64,000 nt of DNA from Sphaeramia orbicularis (lineage: Eukaryota > Chordata > Actinopteri > Kurtiformes > Apogonidae): NCBI RefSeq assembly GCF_902148855.1, contig NC_043960.1, positions 44,752,975-44,816,974 on the forward strand, in the 5' to 3' direction. Of the stretch, positions 10,901 to 43,179 are shown one piece after another. Both the position numbers and the translations under genes were made by a program. The notes beneath the pieces were generated by a model. It did no database searches. It saw nothing but the letters and a program-made list of their open reading frames with translations, and was not told where the DNA came from. Each line of letters opens with the position of its first letter. Position 1 is the first letter of the stretch.

Positions 10901-11393
10901 GGGTGACAAATGGTAAATAAATAATTGACTTAACATCAGTCATAATTGTGATCAAGTCTTGTCATTACTTACCTTTACATTATTGCATGTCAGGAGTCGA
11001 ATGAGACTAGTGTCAGCCACTATAAATGTTCCAACAGCATTGGTGTTTGGTCTTCGAGCTTCCAACATAAACCCTCGAAAATAATGTCCAGGATCGGCCT
11101 TCAGAGTAACTGCAGAATAGTATGGAGAGTAATCATGTAAGGAACATAGGGACAGAAAAAGAGAAACATCACATTGCGATTACAATCCTAAATGTCAGTG
11201 TACCTCTAATTTGTTGTCCTGTGGGTGGATGGATCTCAATCTTATAGGGTAGTTCAGAGTTCTGGGGATTAATAGGTGTGGACCCGCTGTTATGTTGAAC
11301 TTCCATTGAGTCACATACCTGTGGGAAATAACCATCTGCATATCCTTTCACTCCTGTGATGATGGCAAGAACTGTCAAAATCCACATCAACAT
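1967..11393 (-). CDS. Reeler-domain membrane protein with Thr-rich stalk and about five TM helices
   Basis: Twelve coding exons can be joined on the minus strand: 11393-11204, 11109-10973, 7712-7621, 7503-7023, 4985-4938, 4824-4762, 3383-3303, 3235-3144, 3046-2988, 2475-2338, 2216-2173, 2050-1967. Each border is GT-AG and every phase agrees, giving 1509 bases (502 residues plus stop). The order is signal peptide (about 1-17), Reeler domain (about 18-150), Thr/Ala/Glu repeat stalk (about 157-285), short linker, then hydrophobic helices at roughly 340-360, 366-390, 400-425, 430-452 and 478-502, ending almost at the C-terminus. Reeler proteins of vertebrates include the ferric-chelate reductase FRRS1, but no DOMON domain is seen here and the membrane part does not look like a normal cytochrome b561. 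The likely location is plasma or endosomal membrane with a mucin-like ectodomain. Automatic annotation may call it ferric-chelate reductase 1-like; I infer no enzyme activity. Confidence 0.8.
3892..4654. repeat. Palindromic element interrupted by a TTAA-flanked insertion
   Basis: Bases 3892-3969 and 4581-4654 are near-perfect inverted copies (arms of about 75 bases, starting AAACTGGGAGAAAAACTCC on the left). Between them sits the element at 3974-4560. Before that insertion the arms would have been separated only by a short, itself self-complementary, TTAAAAACGTGTGTTTTTAA. The whole lies in intron 6 of the Reeler gene. Confidence 0.75.
3974..4560. mobile_element. piggyBac-like MITE, TTAA target site
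   Basis: TTAA occurs at 3970-3973 and 4561-4564. The inner ends are inverted: CCCTTTCCTGCAT on the left and ATGCATAAAAGGG on the right. A TTAA target and CCCTT ends are the hallmarks of piggyBac elements. No transposase frame remains in the 587 bases. Internal GTGGACA motifs resemble those in the element at 29349-29579. Confidence 0.65.
5187..5893. mobile_element. Fold-back MITE with GGTGGGGTAGGAGAT ends
   Basis: The left end reads AAAGGTGGGGTAGGAGATGT and the right end AGATCTCCTACCCCACCTTT, an inverted pair about 700 bases apart in intron 4 of the Reeler gene. The interior has no coding signal I trust. I could not see a matching target duplication, so the superfamily is left open. Confidence 0.6.
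6054..6123. repeat. Perfect hairpin with a second hairpin in its loop
   Basis: GGGTAGAGACTGCGATC pairs with GATCGCAGTCTCTACCC (17-base stem). The loop contains CTGGTAG...CTACCAG, a second stem. The 70-base unit stands alone next to the end of the MITE at 5187-5893 and is probably the core of a small fold-back repeat; no gene function is implied. Confidence 0.65.
6470..6900 (+). repeat. Interspersed repeat, copy D (GGGGAGGCAAGGGGTATTG family)
   Basis: It starts near TTATTACCCCACCCCCAAGG, runs through GGGGTATTGTTTTTGGTTCG and a GTTTGTTT tract, then GGTTGAATTCATACCAAATT, and later a CAGCACACGCATAGACATGA stretch. The same order is found at 55812-56330 in the same orientation. I do not recognise coding capacity or ends; it is an unclassified fish repeat in intron 4 of the Reeler gene. 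Confidence 0.6.
7023..7503 (-). CDS. Exon 4 of the Reeler gene: Thr-rich repeat stalk
   Basis: This 481-base exon encodes residues 140-300. After RATFVETYSVFWRP, still Reeler-like, the protein becomes rich in Thr, Pro and Ser and then runs through about nine copies of an eight-residue unit, consensus (T/N/H)TTATTEL, coded by a 24-base minisatellite at about 7126-7341. Such a stretch is expected to be heavily O-glycosylated and to act as an extended spacer between the Reeler head and the membrane. Units are near-identical at DNA level, so copy number is probably variable between individuals. The long plus-strand open frame over the same bases is a shadow. Confidence 0.8.
7126..7341. repeat. 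Coding minisatellite, 24-base unit, about 9 copies
   Basis: The plus-strand unit is close to TAGTTCTGTAGTAGCTGTTG plus four variable bases, which read GTGT or TATG in most copies. Because 24 is a multiple of three, gain or loss of units keeps the reading frame. The variable bases switch one codon among Thr, Asn and His, so most of the change between units falls at a single residue. Confidence 0.85.
7621..11393 (-). CDS. Exons 1-3 of the Reeler gene: signal peptide and Reeler domain
   Basis: Exon 1 starts at the ATG 11393-11391 with the hydrophobic leader MLMWILTVLAIITGVKG, then YADGYFPQVCDSM, the typical start of a Reeler domain. Exon 2 (11109-10973) carries ADPGHYFRGFMLEAR and ends RLLTCNNVK. 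Exon 3 (7712-7621) carries GSAVSNHNNRKKDKVEVDW, the 'S H' and 'W' signature late in the fold. TTTTCAG lies directly before the ATG, so the true 5' UTR probably sits in an upstream exon. Intron 2 is 3.3 kb and holds a 470-base palindrome, LINE debris and a MITE. Confidence 0.85.
8199..8667. mobile_element. Near-complete palindrome flanked by TTAA (fold-back MITE)
   Basis: TTAA lies at 8195-8198 and 8668-8671. From AGCAGCATATGATG at the left end and CATCATATGCTGCT at the right, the two halves pair over almost the whole 469 bases with a small centre near 8400-8450 that includes a NotI-like GCGGCCGC. Because the halves mirror each other, similar 90-residue open frames appear on both strands; these are shadows. 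TTAA points to the piggyBac or Kolobok type of target choice. It lies in intron 2 of the Reeler gene. Confidence 0.75.
9250..9640 (-). pseudogene. LINE ORF2 C-terminal fragment
   Basis: On the minus strand one reads SLIYKVINGLAPPPLKEFI and then, in another frame, SSLWNSIPLSVRECTSFITF, followed by KRLLK. The pattern 'YK.LNGLAP..L ... WNS.P..VR ... F...LK' is the usual C-terminus of CR1/Rex-type LINE reverse transcriptases in fish. The frame changes and internal stops show it is dead. No tail or target duplication was identified. Confidence 0.6.
10096..10747. mobile_element. MITE with GGCCCA...TTCACC ends and CCCTACCCC tracts
   Basis: The left end TGGCCCACTCCCAGTTCACC resembles the reverse complement of the right end (AAGGCCCAAACACAATTCACC region). 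Both ends continue into CTACCCCTAACCC-like tracts in mirror orientation. Inside there is no transposase. The termini match a common fish MITE pattern that I cannot assign with certainty. It lies in intron 2 of the Reeler gene. Confidence 0.55.
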
Positions 11394-12926
11394 CTGAAAA
11401 AAAATTGTGCATTGCCATGCATTACTTTTACTATAATAAAATTAAATGTGCAACTTTCAAACTGTGATAACTACTGCACTGGTGCTGTATCTCTTTTTAT
11501 AACTTTTGTTAATATCTGTTTTCACTGGAAAATACAAATACCTACTGAGATTAAAGTACTGATTGAGAAAAAACCCACACAAGATCCAGTGTGTAGATGT
11601 AGGGTGTTAAGAAGGATCTAGATCAACAGAAAAAAACAAATCTGTTCTAGGGCTCCTGGGAGGATCTAATTGTAGAAATGAAATGTAATATTAATAATTA
11701 TGCTTTCATTAGTGTTTTGCAATAGGCAAAATATGAAAATGAGAGTCACTGTCTTTTCATTATTGTTGAATAATCCTTTTAAGTCTACAGAAGAAGCACA
11801 TTCAGCATGTTTGCAAATTCCCTTGTTACAACCATTGTTTGTTTTATCCATTCTGGGCTTTTTCTGTCAAAGAGGTCAAGTTTTATTCTATAAAAAATAA
11901 CACTCATAGCTGGTTATTTTACAGCTAGTCATAATAACGTGTGTCCTATATTGTTCACATGATGCATCAGCTGATAGTTTACATTACAGCTCTGTTTTTA
12001 GATATAAACCTGCCACGGTAAAGCCACAGATCACCTTTGTTTTCTGTACAGTTTGTGTTGTCAATAACTGAACTAAAGATCTGTTTGGAATTGAACAAAC
12101 AACGTCAGAACTGCCACTGTTTGGTCTGAATCATAGATCAACAAATGGCCATCTTAGCAAAAATAACAACATCATATAATAACTTTCCACCTTCATAAAT
12201 GGAATAATCAAATCACCCGTTGAGAGGAAATGCTACGATTTCAGCATCGGTTCTTTTACTTTAGAGCTGTTGTCCAGTGGTGAAAACAACAGAGCTTCTA
12301 GTTATTATTACCAAGTCACTTTCTTTGACTCTGAAAGTTGTTTCTTAGTGGTTCTCATCCCCTCTTTCACTTTCTGATGCTTTGGTCAAAGACCCCATGG
12401 TGTTAGTTTTCATCACCGTGGGAGACCGGCAGAGTGACTCACTCCTCCCTCTAGTGGTCACATAAATCTGACAGCCCATTGGTGAATAGATGCTGCTCAT
12501 ATCTCTCCAAGGTAGCACATTGGCAGCTTTAGTATAATATCAGAGCTTTTTATTGTCAACTCTATCCCTTTTAAGAGAATATTAACTGATCCACAGTCAG
12601 ACATAGTAGGTGATTAAAATACCCTTGATGCTTGATGGCACTCACTATGAAATGAAATAAGATAATAAGACATCATCTTTTAAAGAAGACTGACTTTTTT
12701 GTATCTCTATTTTTATTATACAATATGGAAACCATTTCTGAATAAATATTCAATTTCTGCAATTAGATTTTCCTAAATCCACCTTAAATCTCAAACACAG
12801 TACTTTTAAGTCAGCAAATGAACATACGTGTATAAAAATGTATGAATATAAAAAACAACCTCTTGACTGATTCAGAATAGAAAATTAACAGTTGGTCTTA
12901 GATCTAACAATATATCTTTGTCTTAC
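11394..12926. other. Probable first intron of the Reeler gene, no gene seen
   Basis: If the 5' exon near 13 kb is right, this is intron sequence. I see no exon with family resemblance, and no element with readable ends, only AT-rich unique-looking sequence. Confidence 0.35.
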
Positions 12927-13110
12927 TTCAGCCAAGTAGCACAGTTGTCCGTTTCAGGAGACCATAAGTTAAACTGTCCCTCGGTGATCTCAAACTCTGA
13001 GCAAAATAAAAGCTGCTGAGGTTTCTTCAGCTCGTGGAATATCCTCATAGAGTTATGTCCTCCTTCTGATACAGTCCATCATATACTTGTTAGTGTGTAA
13101 CACCTGAGTG
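12927..13110 (-). other. Possible 5' non-coding exon and promoter area of the Reeler gene
   Basis: The Reeler ATG is preceded by an acceptor-like TTTTCAG, so an upstream exon is expected. A donor-like GTAAGA on the minus strand at about 12926-12921 would end an exon starting near 13050-13110. A purine-rich GGAAG motif lies just upstream. This is a guess from splice signals alone. Confidence 0.25.
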
Positions 13111-13853
13111 GACTGAACAAGGAAGTAAGAAATGGACTCTGGGCCAAAGGACTAAACCCGCCCACAATAACTGTTCAGGCCATGAACAAAATGCACTTTT
13201 TCTTTTTCCTCTGACTTGGATTTAATCCCAAAGAGTTCTCACAGTGTTTTTTTTTTTTTTTCTTTTTAAAATAGAGTTTACATTATTCCTCAAATTTCTC
13301 CTAAAAATCTACACGACACTTCTCAAAATGAATTAAATCTGTGACTGCAAAGAAATACCCATATACAGAGACCTGTCTGTAGAAAAATATATGGTATTCT
13401 GAGAACTTGAAATAGAATGGGTATCAGCAACAAAGTTATGCAGACAGCAAAGTGTAGCCTTCCTAAATGAATCACGCATCACTGATTTCTTGGAATATAC
13501 TTTTCTAGCAGACAGTGTGAAAATAGAATGTCCAGTACTGCATTAGTTGGGTTATTTTTGGGTATTTTTTAAGTGTAAGCAATTAAAGTAAAGTGGTTAA
13601 TTGATTATGGTGCTTAGTAAAATGTATTATTTTTCATTTTTAGTGATAATAAGTAAATTAAATCAAACCTTAATCTGGATTTTTCACATGGATGATTTTC
13701 TCGCCTAAAATAAAGTGTCCAGATTAAAATATGTAGTAAATGCACAGGATTGCATTTAATTTATTTTGATTCATTGGCAGTGAGCTTTAGTTACAATTTA
13801 AATTCTATTTTCTTGTTTAATGGTTTGTCTTCCAGTGTTACAGGTTACCCCTA

Positions 13854-14430
13854 CACTGTAAAAAATGACTGAAGAATTAACACCAAAAAGTTGTAAAATT
13901 GCAACATAAAAAAAGCTGAAAGTGGAAAATACAATGCCAAGTTGTTTATTTGAAAAGATTTTTGTGTCAGCGATTCAATCAAATATAGCTACAGTTTTTC
14001 AGGAAGAGTATGTTAACAAAACCAGATTTGTATGTAGAAATTATGTATTTCTATTGTTTTGAGAAAATAAAACTGTAAATTGAAAAACAGTGTGGTGCCA
14101 TTTAAATTGCAAGACCATAATGTTGTAATAACAGCCTAGTCTTTTTTTTTTTAATATATAAAAGTAATTTTAAAAAAAAGTTAATTTAACATTTTAAACA
14201 TGCAAGTATTGCTGAAAACCAATATTAAATCTACATGTTTAAAATGTTAAATCTACATGTTACTCCATAAATATGTTTACGGTTTGTTGTGTTTTTTACA
14301 GTTTTGGTCTGGTAACCACAGCTACCAGTTTTTGTTTTGTTTTTTTTTTCCATAAAAACAACAGTATGTATGTATGTATGTATGTATGTATGTATGTATT
14401 TATTTATTTATTTATTTATTTATTACAGTG
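13854..14430. mobile_element. TA-flanked element with CACTGTAAAAAA ends
   Basis: The left end reads CACTGTAAAAAATGACTG after TA; the right end reads TTACAGTG before TA. Ends of the form CACTGTAAAAA are widespread in fish non-autonomous DNA elements. The interior is AT-rich and ends in a TGTA/TTTA microsatellite that has overgrown the right inverted repeat. Confidence 0.45.
14366..14424 (+). repeat. (TGTA)n then (TTTA)n microsatellite
   Basis: A run of TGTA units is followed directly by TTTA units, a two-phase tetranucleotide array like a small version of the one at 22056-22310. Confidence 0.9.
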
Positions 14431-14999
14431 TATACTACATTTTATTTTAGTATATCATCATAAATTGGTAACAATTTTACAATACTTGCACATGCCATGT
14501 AATTTTCAAGACATTTGATGAAAAGTTGCATATACCTTTTCTAGCAAATTTTCTGTGTAGCAAAAATATGTTTATCCTATCTATAATGTGTTTTTCTCTA
14601 AATAAAAAGAAAATGAGTAGACTGTGAAAATACAACATTTTAATATTGTCATGAAAAGTTTAACAGCCATCTCACATTATCACAGACACTGGATGTAAAA
14701 CTAATTGGGATCAGTAAAAATATCTGGTTGCTGCTTTCATTTACACTTGGTCACTACTTACATTGTTGAGTGCTTATGCAAACATGACTTAAATGCACAG
14801 CAAACATGAAAACATGACACTTCGAATAAATTGAGTGAATCAGAGTAAAGAGGGCAGGGATAACATAACATGATGCTGTCAAATCAATGCAAAAATGAAC
14901 GAGTGAGATAAAACAACATCATGTATGAGAATATAAATCAATAACCAAACAGGATAAAATTGAAAAATTAAAAATTAAAAGGGACAAACATCACAGAAA

Positions 15000-15787
15000 G
15001 GCAAGTCTATAAAAATAGGTTTTAATAAGAAGTGATTTAAAAGATGTCAATTTTCTACTGTACACTCGATAAAGTCAATTATAAAATGAATAAGTGGAAG
15101 TAAAAATGAGACAAGAGGCCTCACGCAAGAACATTTTCGACTTTATATGTGGAGGTACTTTTAGTTCTCATTTTTCTTTAACCTCAAAAATCTGAGGAAA
15201 TGTTCCACATAAACATGATGAACGCCACTTCCGCCACCAGATGAGTTAAACAGAATGTCAATCCATAATGAAATTTATAGGCTTTTCAAGATCAAAACTG
15301 TAAAAATTATGAACTGTTCAATCATTTGGTGAAAATCATTACAGCAAACTAATTACACATGAGTCCTACAGCAGGTCTGAACCAGTCATAGGTTGTGTTT
15401 GTAAAAAAAAAAAAAAAAATGTATGAATGGCACAAGTTCTCCTAAATCACCCACTGGTACTCACTTCCTGGCATGGAAGTACATTAAAAAACATACTAGC
15501 AGGTTTCTACTCTTGGTCAAAATCGAAGAACTAAATATAAATACAGATGAACCTAATGGTGGACAGCAGTAGCGTCACATCTGAAGGAACCGGATCTGTG
15601 TAGTACGTTTTACAACTTGAGAATTAAGTCCAGAGAAGGAGGCAGATATGATTCCTCTCAGGCCACTTAAATGACAATACACTGAAATATAAATATGGAA
15701 TTTGTACCCAATAACATTCCGCACTGCAGCTTTGAGAACACTTTTTTTTAGTATAAGTGGTTCTTGCATGAGACCCATTGACTTGAA
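15000..15787 (-). other. xcr1 3' UTR and spacer
   Basis: No gene seen. The stretch just below the xcr1 stop should be its 3' UTR. It is AT-rich and holds a poly-A run near 15404-15419. I saw no recognisable element ends. Confidence 0.4.
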
Positions 15788-16801
15788 CTAGTACATTGAT
15801 CCGTGCGAGACAAGGTGTTGCATCCTAACCTGCTGCTCTTCTACCGGACTTTGACGACTGAACATTCGATGCAGCAGTGACTTCAAATGACTCCTAAACT
15901 TCACACCAACAAATGCATAAAACACAGGGTTGAGGCAGCAGTGGGAGAAAGCAATGAGTCGACACACATAGAAAGCATAGTCAAGCTGGATACTTGCTTC
16001 GCATTCATGAAATGGTGGCACTACATGGTCAGCCAGAACCCTCAGAAAGATCACCACATTGTATGGCACCCAGCCGAAGAAGAACACTGCCACAATGGAA
16101 AAGACCAGTTTCACCGCTCTGTTCTTTGTGTTAGATCTGGTTTTTGTGATTTTTCCCAGTATCTGAATGTAACAGAAGGCCATCACTGCAAAAGCAACCA
16201 GGAAGAAAATGTTCTGTTGGATGACGGCAACATTTTTCCACACAGTTGCTTGGTATTCACAGCCCCACGTGTGTCCATTCTCCTGAGGGATCAAGATGAG
16301 GGAGCTATAGAGCAGGGAGGGCATAGCTGCTCCGATGCTGATTATCCACATCAGGACTGACACAAAAATCCCCACGCTGAGTTTCCCGGTGCTCAGTTCA
16401 GAAAGCGGGTGAACCACAGCCAGGTACCTGTAGATGGTCATCACTGTCAGGAAGAGGATGCTGCTGTAAAATCCCGTGAAGAAGATGAAAGTGACTATTT
16501 TGCAGTGTAGTTCTGAAAACAGCCACCCCCATATGTGGTAAATGGCCCAGAAGGGTAGACCGGTGGTGAAGACGAGGTCAGAGACGGCCAGGTTGAGAAT
16601 AAAAATGTTGGTGAGAGACTTGAAGTTTTCATACAAACCCAAGATCACGAGCACGAGGATGTTTCCTGTGAGGCTCAGTGTGATCACAATGGAGAAGAAA
16701 ACAGGGATGGCGATGGACCCGAACTGAACCACCCCTGCTTTTCCACACACTTCATCAGGGTAGTCATAATCATAATATGTGTTATTTGAAGATATATTCA
16801 T
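15788..16801 (-). CDS. xcr1: Chemokine XC receptor 1-like GPCR (xcr1)
   Basis: A single uninterrupted coding exon gives a complete 337-residue class A GPCR. The N-terminus has Tyr/Asp-rich YYDYDYPDEVC, fit for tyrosine sulfation, and two N-glycosylation sequons (N2, N6). Cysteines 19, 100, 181 and 267 make the two chemokine-receptor disulfides. SLTNIFILNLAVSDLVF in helix 2, AFSHCCLNPVFYAFVGVKF in helix 7/8 (NPVFY 291-295) and the length match mammalian XCR1 as I remember it. The DRY motif at the end of helix 3 is YRY (124-126); human XCR1 has HRY at this place, so loss of the Asp supports the XCR1 identity. It should couple to Gi and guide cells, in mammals cross-presenting dendritic cells, to XCL-type chemokines. 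CTTCTAG 13 or so bases above the ATG indicates a spliced 5' UTR. An XCR1-like paralogue of the fish expansion cannot be excluded. Confidence 0.88.
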   Translation of the reverse strand: MNISSNNTYYDYDYPDEVCGKAGVVQFGSIAIPVFFSIVITLSLTGNILVLVILGLYENFKSLTNIFILNLAVSDLVFTTGLPFWAIYHIWGWLFSELHCKIVTFIFFTGFYSSILFLTVMTIYRYLAVVHPLSELSTGKLSVGIFVSVLMWIISIGAAMPSLLYSSLILIPQENGHTWGCEYQATVWKNVAVIQQNIFFLVAFAVMAFCYIQILGKITKTRSNTKNRAVKLVFSIVAVFFFGWVPYNVVIFLRVLADHVVPPFHECEASIQLDYAFYVCRLIAFSHCCLNPVFYAFVGVKFRSHLKSLLHRMFSRQSPVEEQQVRMQHLVSHGSMY

Positions 16802-16973
16802 GTTGTAAAACTGGAGCCTAGAAGAAAAAGAAACAGGGACACTTTACTTTTGTGAATAAAAGTGAATGCAAGACTGCTGAGTGTACTCATACTCTTATGA
16901 AAGATACATTTAATGGCATATTACACTTTCAGTTGTTGACAGCAATCAGCAATCAATAATAACAAGAACTTAC

Positions 16974-17040
16974 CTGTTCTCTGATAGGGCTGATATGGTG
17001 TTGAATACGACTCCTGCTATCTACACAAAGCGAGATAGCA
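16974..17040 (-). other. Probable 5' UTR exon of xcr1
   Basis: On the minus strand a consensus donor GTAAGT lies at 16973-16968, directly after AGAGAACAG, and a matching acceptor lies just above the coding exon near 16820. The intron would be about 150 bases. The start of transcription near 17040-17060 is inferred only from the exon end. Confidence 0.45.
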
Positions 17041-17645
17041 AAGGAAGGTTTTAAATCATTTCAAACCCAGCAGTATTTTCTGTTCCTTTTTCTGAACCTG
17101 CCTTGTTTAATTATACCACACCCTCTCCTATACATGGGAAGACATGTGATTTTCACATCTCTGTGGAACAAGTATTGGTGACTCTCCTATCATGCCTCGA
17201 AAAATGATCCTATTTTTGAAGCCTGTGACCCGAATACACATATACACATGAACAATTTAATTCTGAGACACCAAACACCAAGTAGTATTCATAAAAATAG
17301 GTCTATATTGATTAACCTCAATATAGCCCTGTTTTAAAGGCTGCGTATTATCTGCTCTTCATAAGTATAGTAACAGTCCAAGTCTAACATTAATAATGCA
17401 CAGATGTAATTACAAACACCGTCCAGCAGAAATATGGGGCTAATCTGTCATGATTTTGGTGGTATTTTACTTTTCACAGACAAAACAATTACAAAAATTA
17501 CAAAAGGCAAAATAAATGTTCACAATCTTTTTCCATAACAGATAAGGGATAGCTGTGACATTTAACATATTTAAATAATCTTTGGTCTTGTTTCAGGATA
17601 ATTCGTGCTGTTTAAAGTGTAGAATATTGTTCAAGTGATATTGTC

Positions 17646-18407
17646 TAGTGATGTGACGTTCACGAACGAATCAAATCTTTTGAACGGCTCTTTGAAGCGA
17701 ACGATGGGAACCGTGTCTTTGTAAAGAGGCTTTTTTTTTTTTTTTTTAAGGAGGGAGTGTCTGATTGCCTGTCAGTTTAGCGTCACTGGGGACGCACTGG
17801 CTTTATACACAGAGTAGAAGTGACAGAACTCCTGATGTGGTATCATTCTGATGTTTACATTAGAGATATTAGGTATTTTGCAATGTTACTTGAAGTATTT
17901 TATTTGCACTACAGTTTTTTTTTTTTTTTTTAGGTATTTAAATACTGTAATTGCAGTGATTAATCACTGTTGTGTTTTGTGCAATTTTTTCCGTATGTTT
18001 ACACACATTTATTGTTCTTGTTTTTGAGGAGTATAAAATGTTATTTCATAAGAAAATGTTTTATTTTCTTCTTCATTTTTAGGCTACAGACCAGTCCACA
18101 TAATGTACCATGACGTTTTTCTGTCAAATTCCAGCATTTGCCTAATGTCACCTCTCATGTCATGTATTTAGCCCACACATTTGAACTAACTAGTCTTTTT
18201 TACGGTAAGATAATATTTACTGCCGCACCAATTAAACACCTTTAAAATGTAATGTCAATCATCACATGTAGCCTATTTAGTCATTAAAACATTGGTGTTT
18301 CAAAATAATGCAAAAAACATAAAAGAACCAGTCTTTTGAACGGCTCTTTTCAGTGAACGGCTCCTAATTGAACGGCTCCCTTCAAAGAGCCAAAAGTCCC
18401 ATCACTA
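17646..18407. mobile_element. hAT non-autonomous element, 8-base target duplication
   Basis: ATATTGTC is present at 17638-17645 and again at 18408-18415. Between them the element begins TAGTGATGTGACGTTC and ends AAGTCCCATCACTA, an imperfect inverted pair. AACGGCTC motifs recur near both ends (17688 region and 18340-18380), probably sub-terminal transposase sites. No transposase frame remains. It sits in the spacer between the divergent xcr1 and fyco1 genes, so it may have changed the distance or content of their shared upstream region. Confidence 0.85.
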
Positions 18408-19519
18408 ATATTGTCAGACAAAGAAGTGACAGAAACTGGGACAAGTGTGTATGTTGATCACATGACAGCACTGTTTACGCTGCTACGCCAACCAAACTTA
18501 TCACTTTACAAGTCCCGCCCACTAAATATATTGTCATTGGATAAGGGGCTACATGCCGCTATGTGAGTGGACGGCAGTAAAAGTCGGTCAGGAGCAAGTT
18601 AATATGAGCTCATAAACGACCTGGGTTGTTATGGACTTACGTATAAAGTATATGTCAAAGTTTGTATTATTTTTTTATATTGTACAAGTAACTGTTTAGG
18701 AACAGGTTGGTGATTATAAAAGCTATCGTATACATTCACGTCGTGGTCATTTTCAAGATGACTCAAAGACTAACTGTGTCAAAGCTAAAAATAACGTCAC
18801 TGAGAAAGGCTCAAAGGACACAAAGTAGTTTAGAAAAGATTGAACTTTGTTTATTTTTTTTCCTTATAGTCTAAGATAACATGTTGATACTGTTAATAGG
18901 TAGCTAATGTTGAAAACTGTTTAACTAAGTTTTCGATCTGTTGAAACCCAAGTACTTTTACCTAAGCTAACCGTAGCTGTTAGCTAAACAATGGATAATA
19001 ATCATGGATTATGCTATTACTTATACAAACCAGCAATAATATCTCAGCTCTTTCTAGATGTATGTGCACACGTAGTTCAAGAGACGGGGTTTTAGCTTAT
19101 AATATTTGCTCAATAAATGGAAAGCCTGGATTTTACATGTCTGGTCACAATATTTAATTACTGAAGTTAATTGGGAATGTACTGTTGTTTTTGTTTTGTT
19201 TGGAAGTGTGTCATAGAATTAGTAACATAAAAGCTGAGAAAAAGTTGAAGCACTTAAGTTAAAATTTGTTATTTTAACTATGTGATCAATGATTTTATGT
19301 ACATCAGACAGTCATTTTGTTTTCAGGGTGCCATTTTATGTAAGTGTGCAATCTACACATTATCTAATCATTTACATATAGACCCTTATGTGGCCATGAG
19401 AGGTAATGCTTGTACGCTTGTCCATTCATGTCATTTGTTCCTGTGTGATTCTGATTCTCTGATTCAGCAGACTGGATGTGACCCTGTGAACCCTGGTTGC
19501 CAGGGAGAGTGGTGGGGCC

Positions 19520-42383
<22,864 letters not shown>

Positions 42384-42537
42384 AGCTGCAGAATGTGTGC
42401 TGCCACAGATCCAGCAGCAAGATGTGTTGCTGGATGCACTGAGCCTGATTATGGCACAGACTAAATAGATGGCAGTTGGAAGGTTCTGTATGTAAGATTT
42501 GCACATCGTTAGCCTCGTAGCATTATTATCTGTCATA
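42384..42537 (+). other. Start of the fyco1 3' UTR
   Basis: Non-coding sequence after the TGA. It ends at the TA where the MITE at 42538 inserted. GTTAGCCTCGTAGCAT at about 42508-42523 pairs with ATGCTATGAGGCTAAC at 43163-43178 beyond the MITE. Confidence 0.6.
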
Positions 42538-43145
42538 CACTATATAAGCAAAAGTATTGGCACACATTATATTCAGGTGTTTCTTTTCTAACAGGGGTCT
42601 GGGATACAAAACAGTAATGACAAACACCATAATATAGTTTTATATTCTGATAAATATCATGTTGATTATTAATACTGATGTTTATATCTCAAAACAGCAT
42701 GAGCAGGACATCTTACTAGTTGTTGCCATGATGTGTCCCAATGTTTTTGTCCATGTAGTTTATAAACATCAATATTTCCTCAAAGTTTAATGGGAGATTT
42801 TTCTTTCTAAGTGAGATGTCAAGAAAGTAGATGGTCAGTTGTGGCAGAAAATTATGATATACAGTCAGAGTATGAAAAATATTTGAGAACTTTAGATGTA
42901 CAGAACATTTAAAATCTTAGTCAAGGATAAAAAGAAATCATTGTTGAGAGAAATTAAGTAAAAACCATCTCTGAGGCATTTTGGAAGCAGAGATAACAAT
43001 TTAAACCAAACTAATCAATGTAATGATATTTATCCCAATATAAAACTATATTATGACATTTGTTATTATTGTTTTGTACCCCAGACCCCTGTTAGAAAAG
43101 ACACACCTGAATTCAATGTGTCCCACTACTTTTGTCCATATAGAG
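42538..43145. mobile_element. Long-TIR MITE of Tc1/mariner type in the fyco1 3' region
   Basis: TA flanks at 42536-42537 and 43146-43147. Ends CACTATATAAGCAAAAGTAT and ACTTTTGTCCATATAGAG form an imperfect inverted pair that continues inward past TTCTAACAGGGGTCTGGG / CCCAGACCCCTGTTAGAA, so the arms exceed 100 bases. No coding in 608 bases. If the fyco1 transcript extends beyond 42537 it would include this hairpin. Confidence 0.8.
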
Positions 43146-43179
43146 TATGAATTATAGCAGTTATGCTATGAGGCTAACA

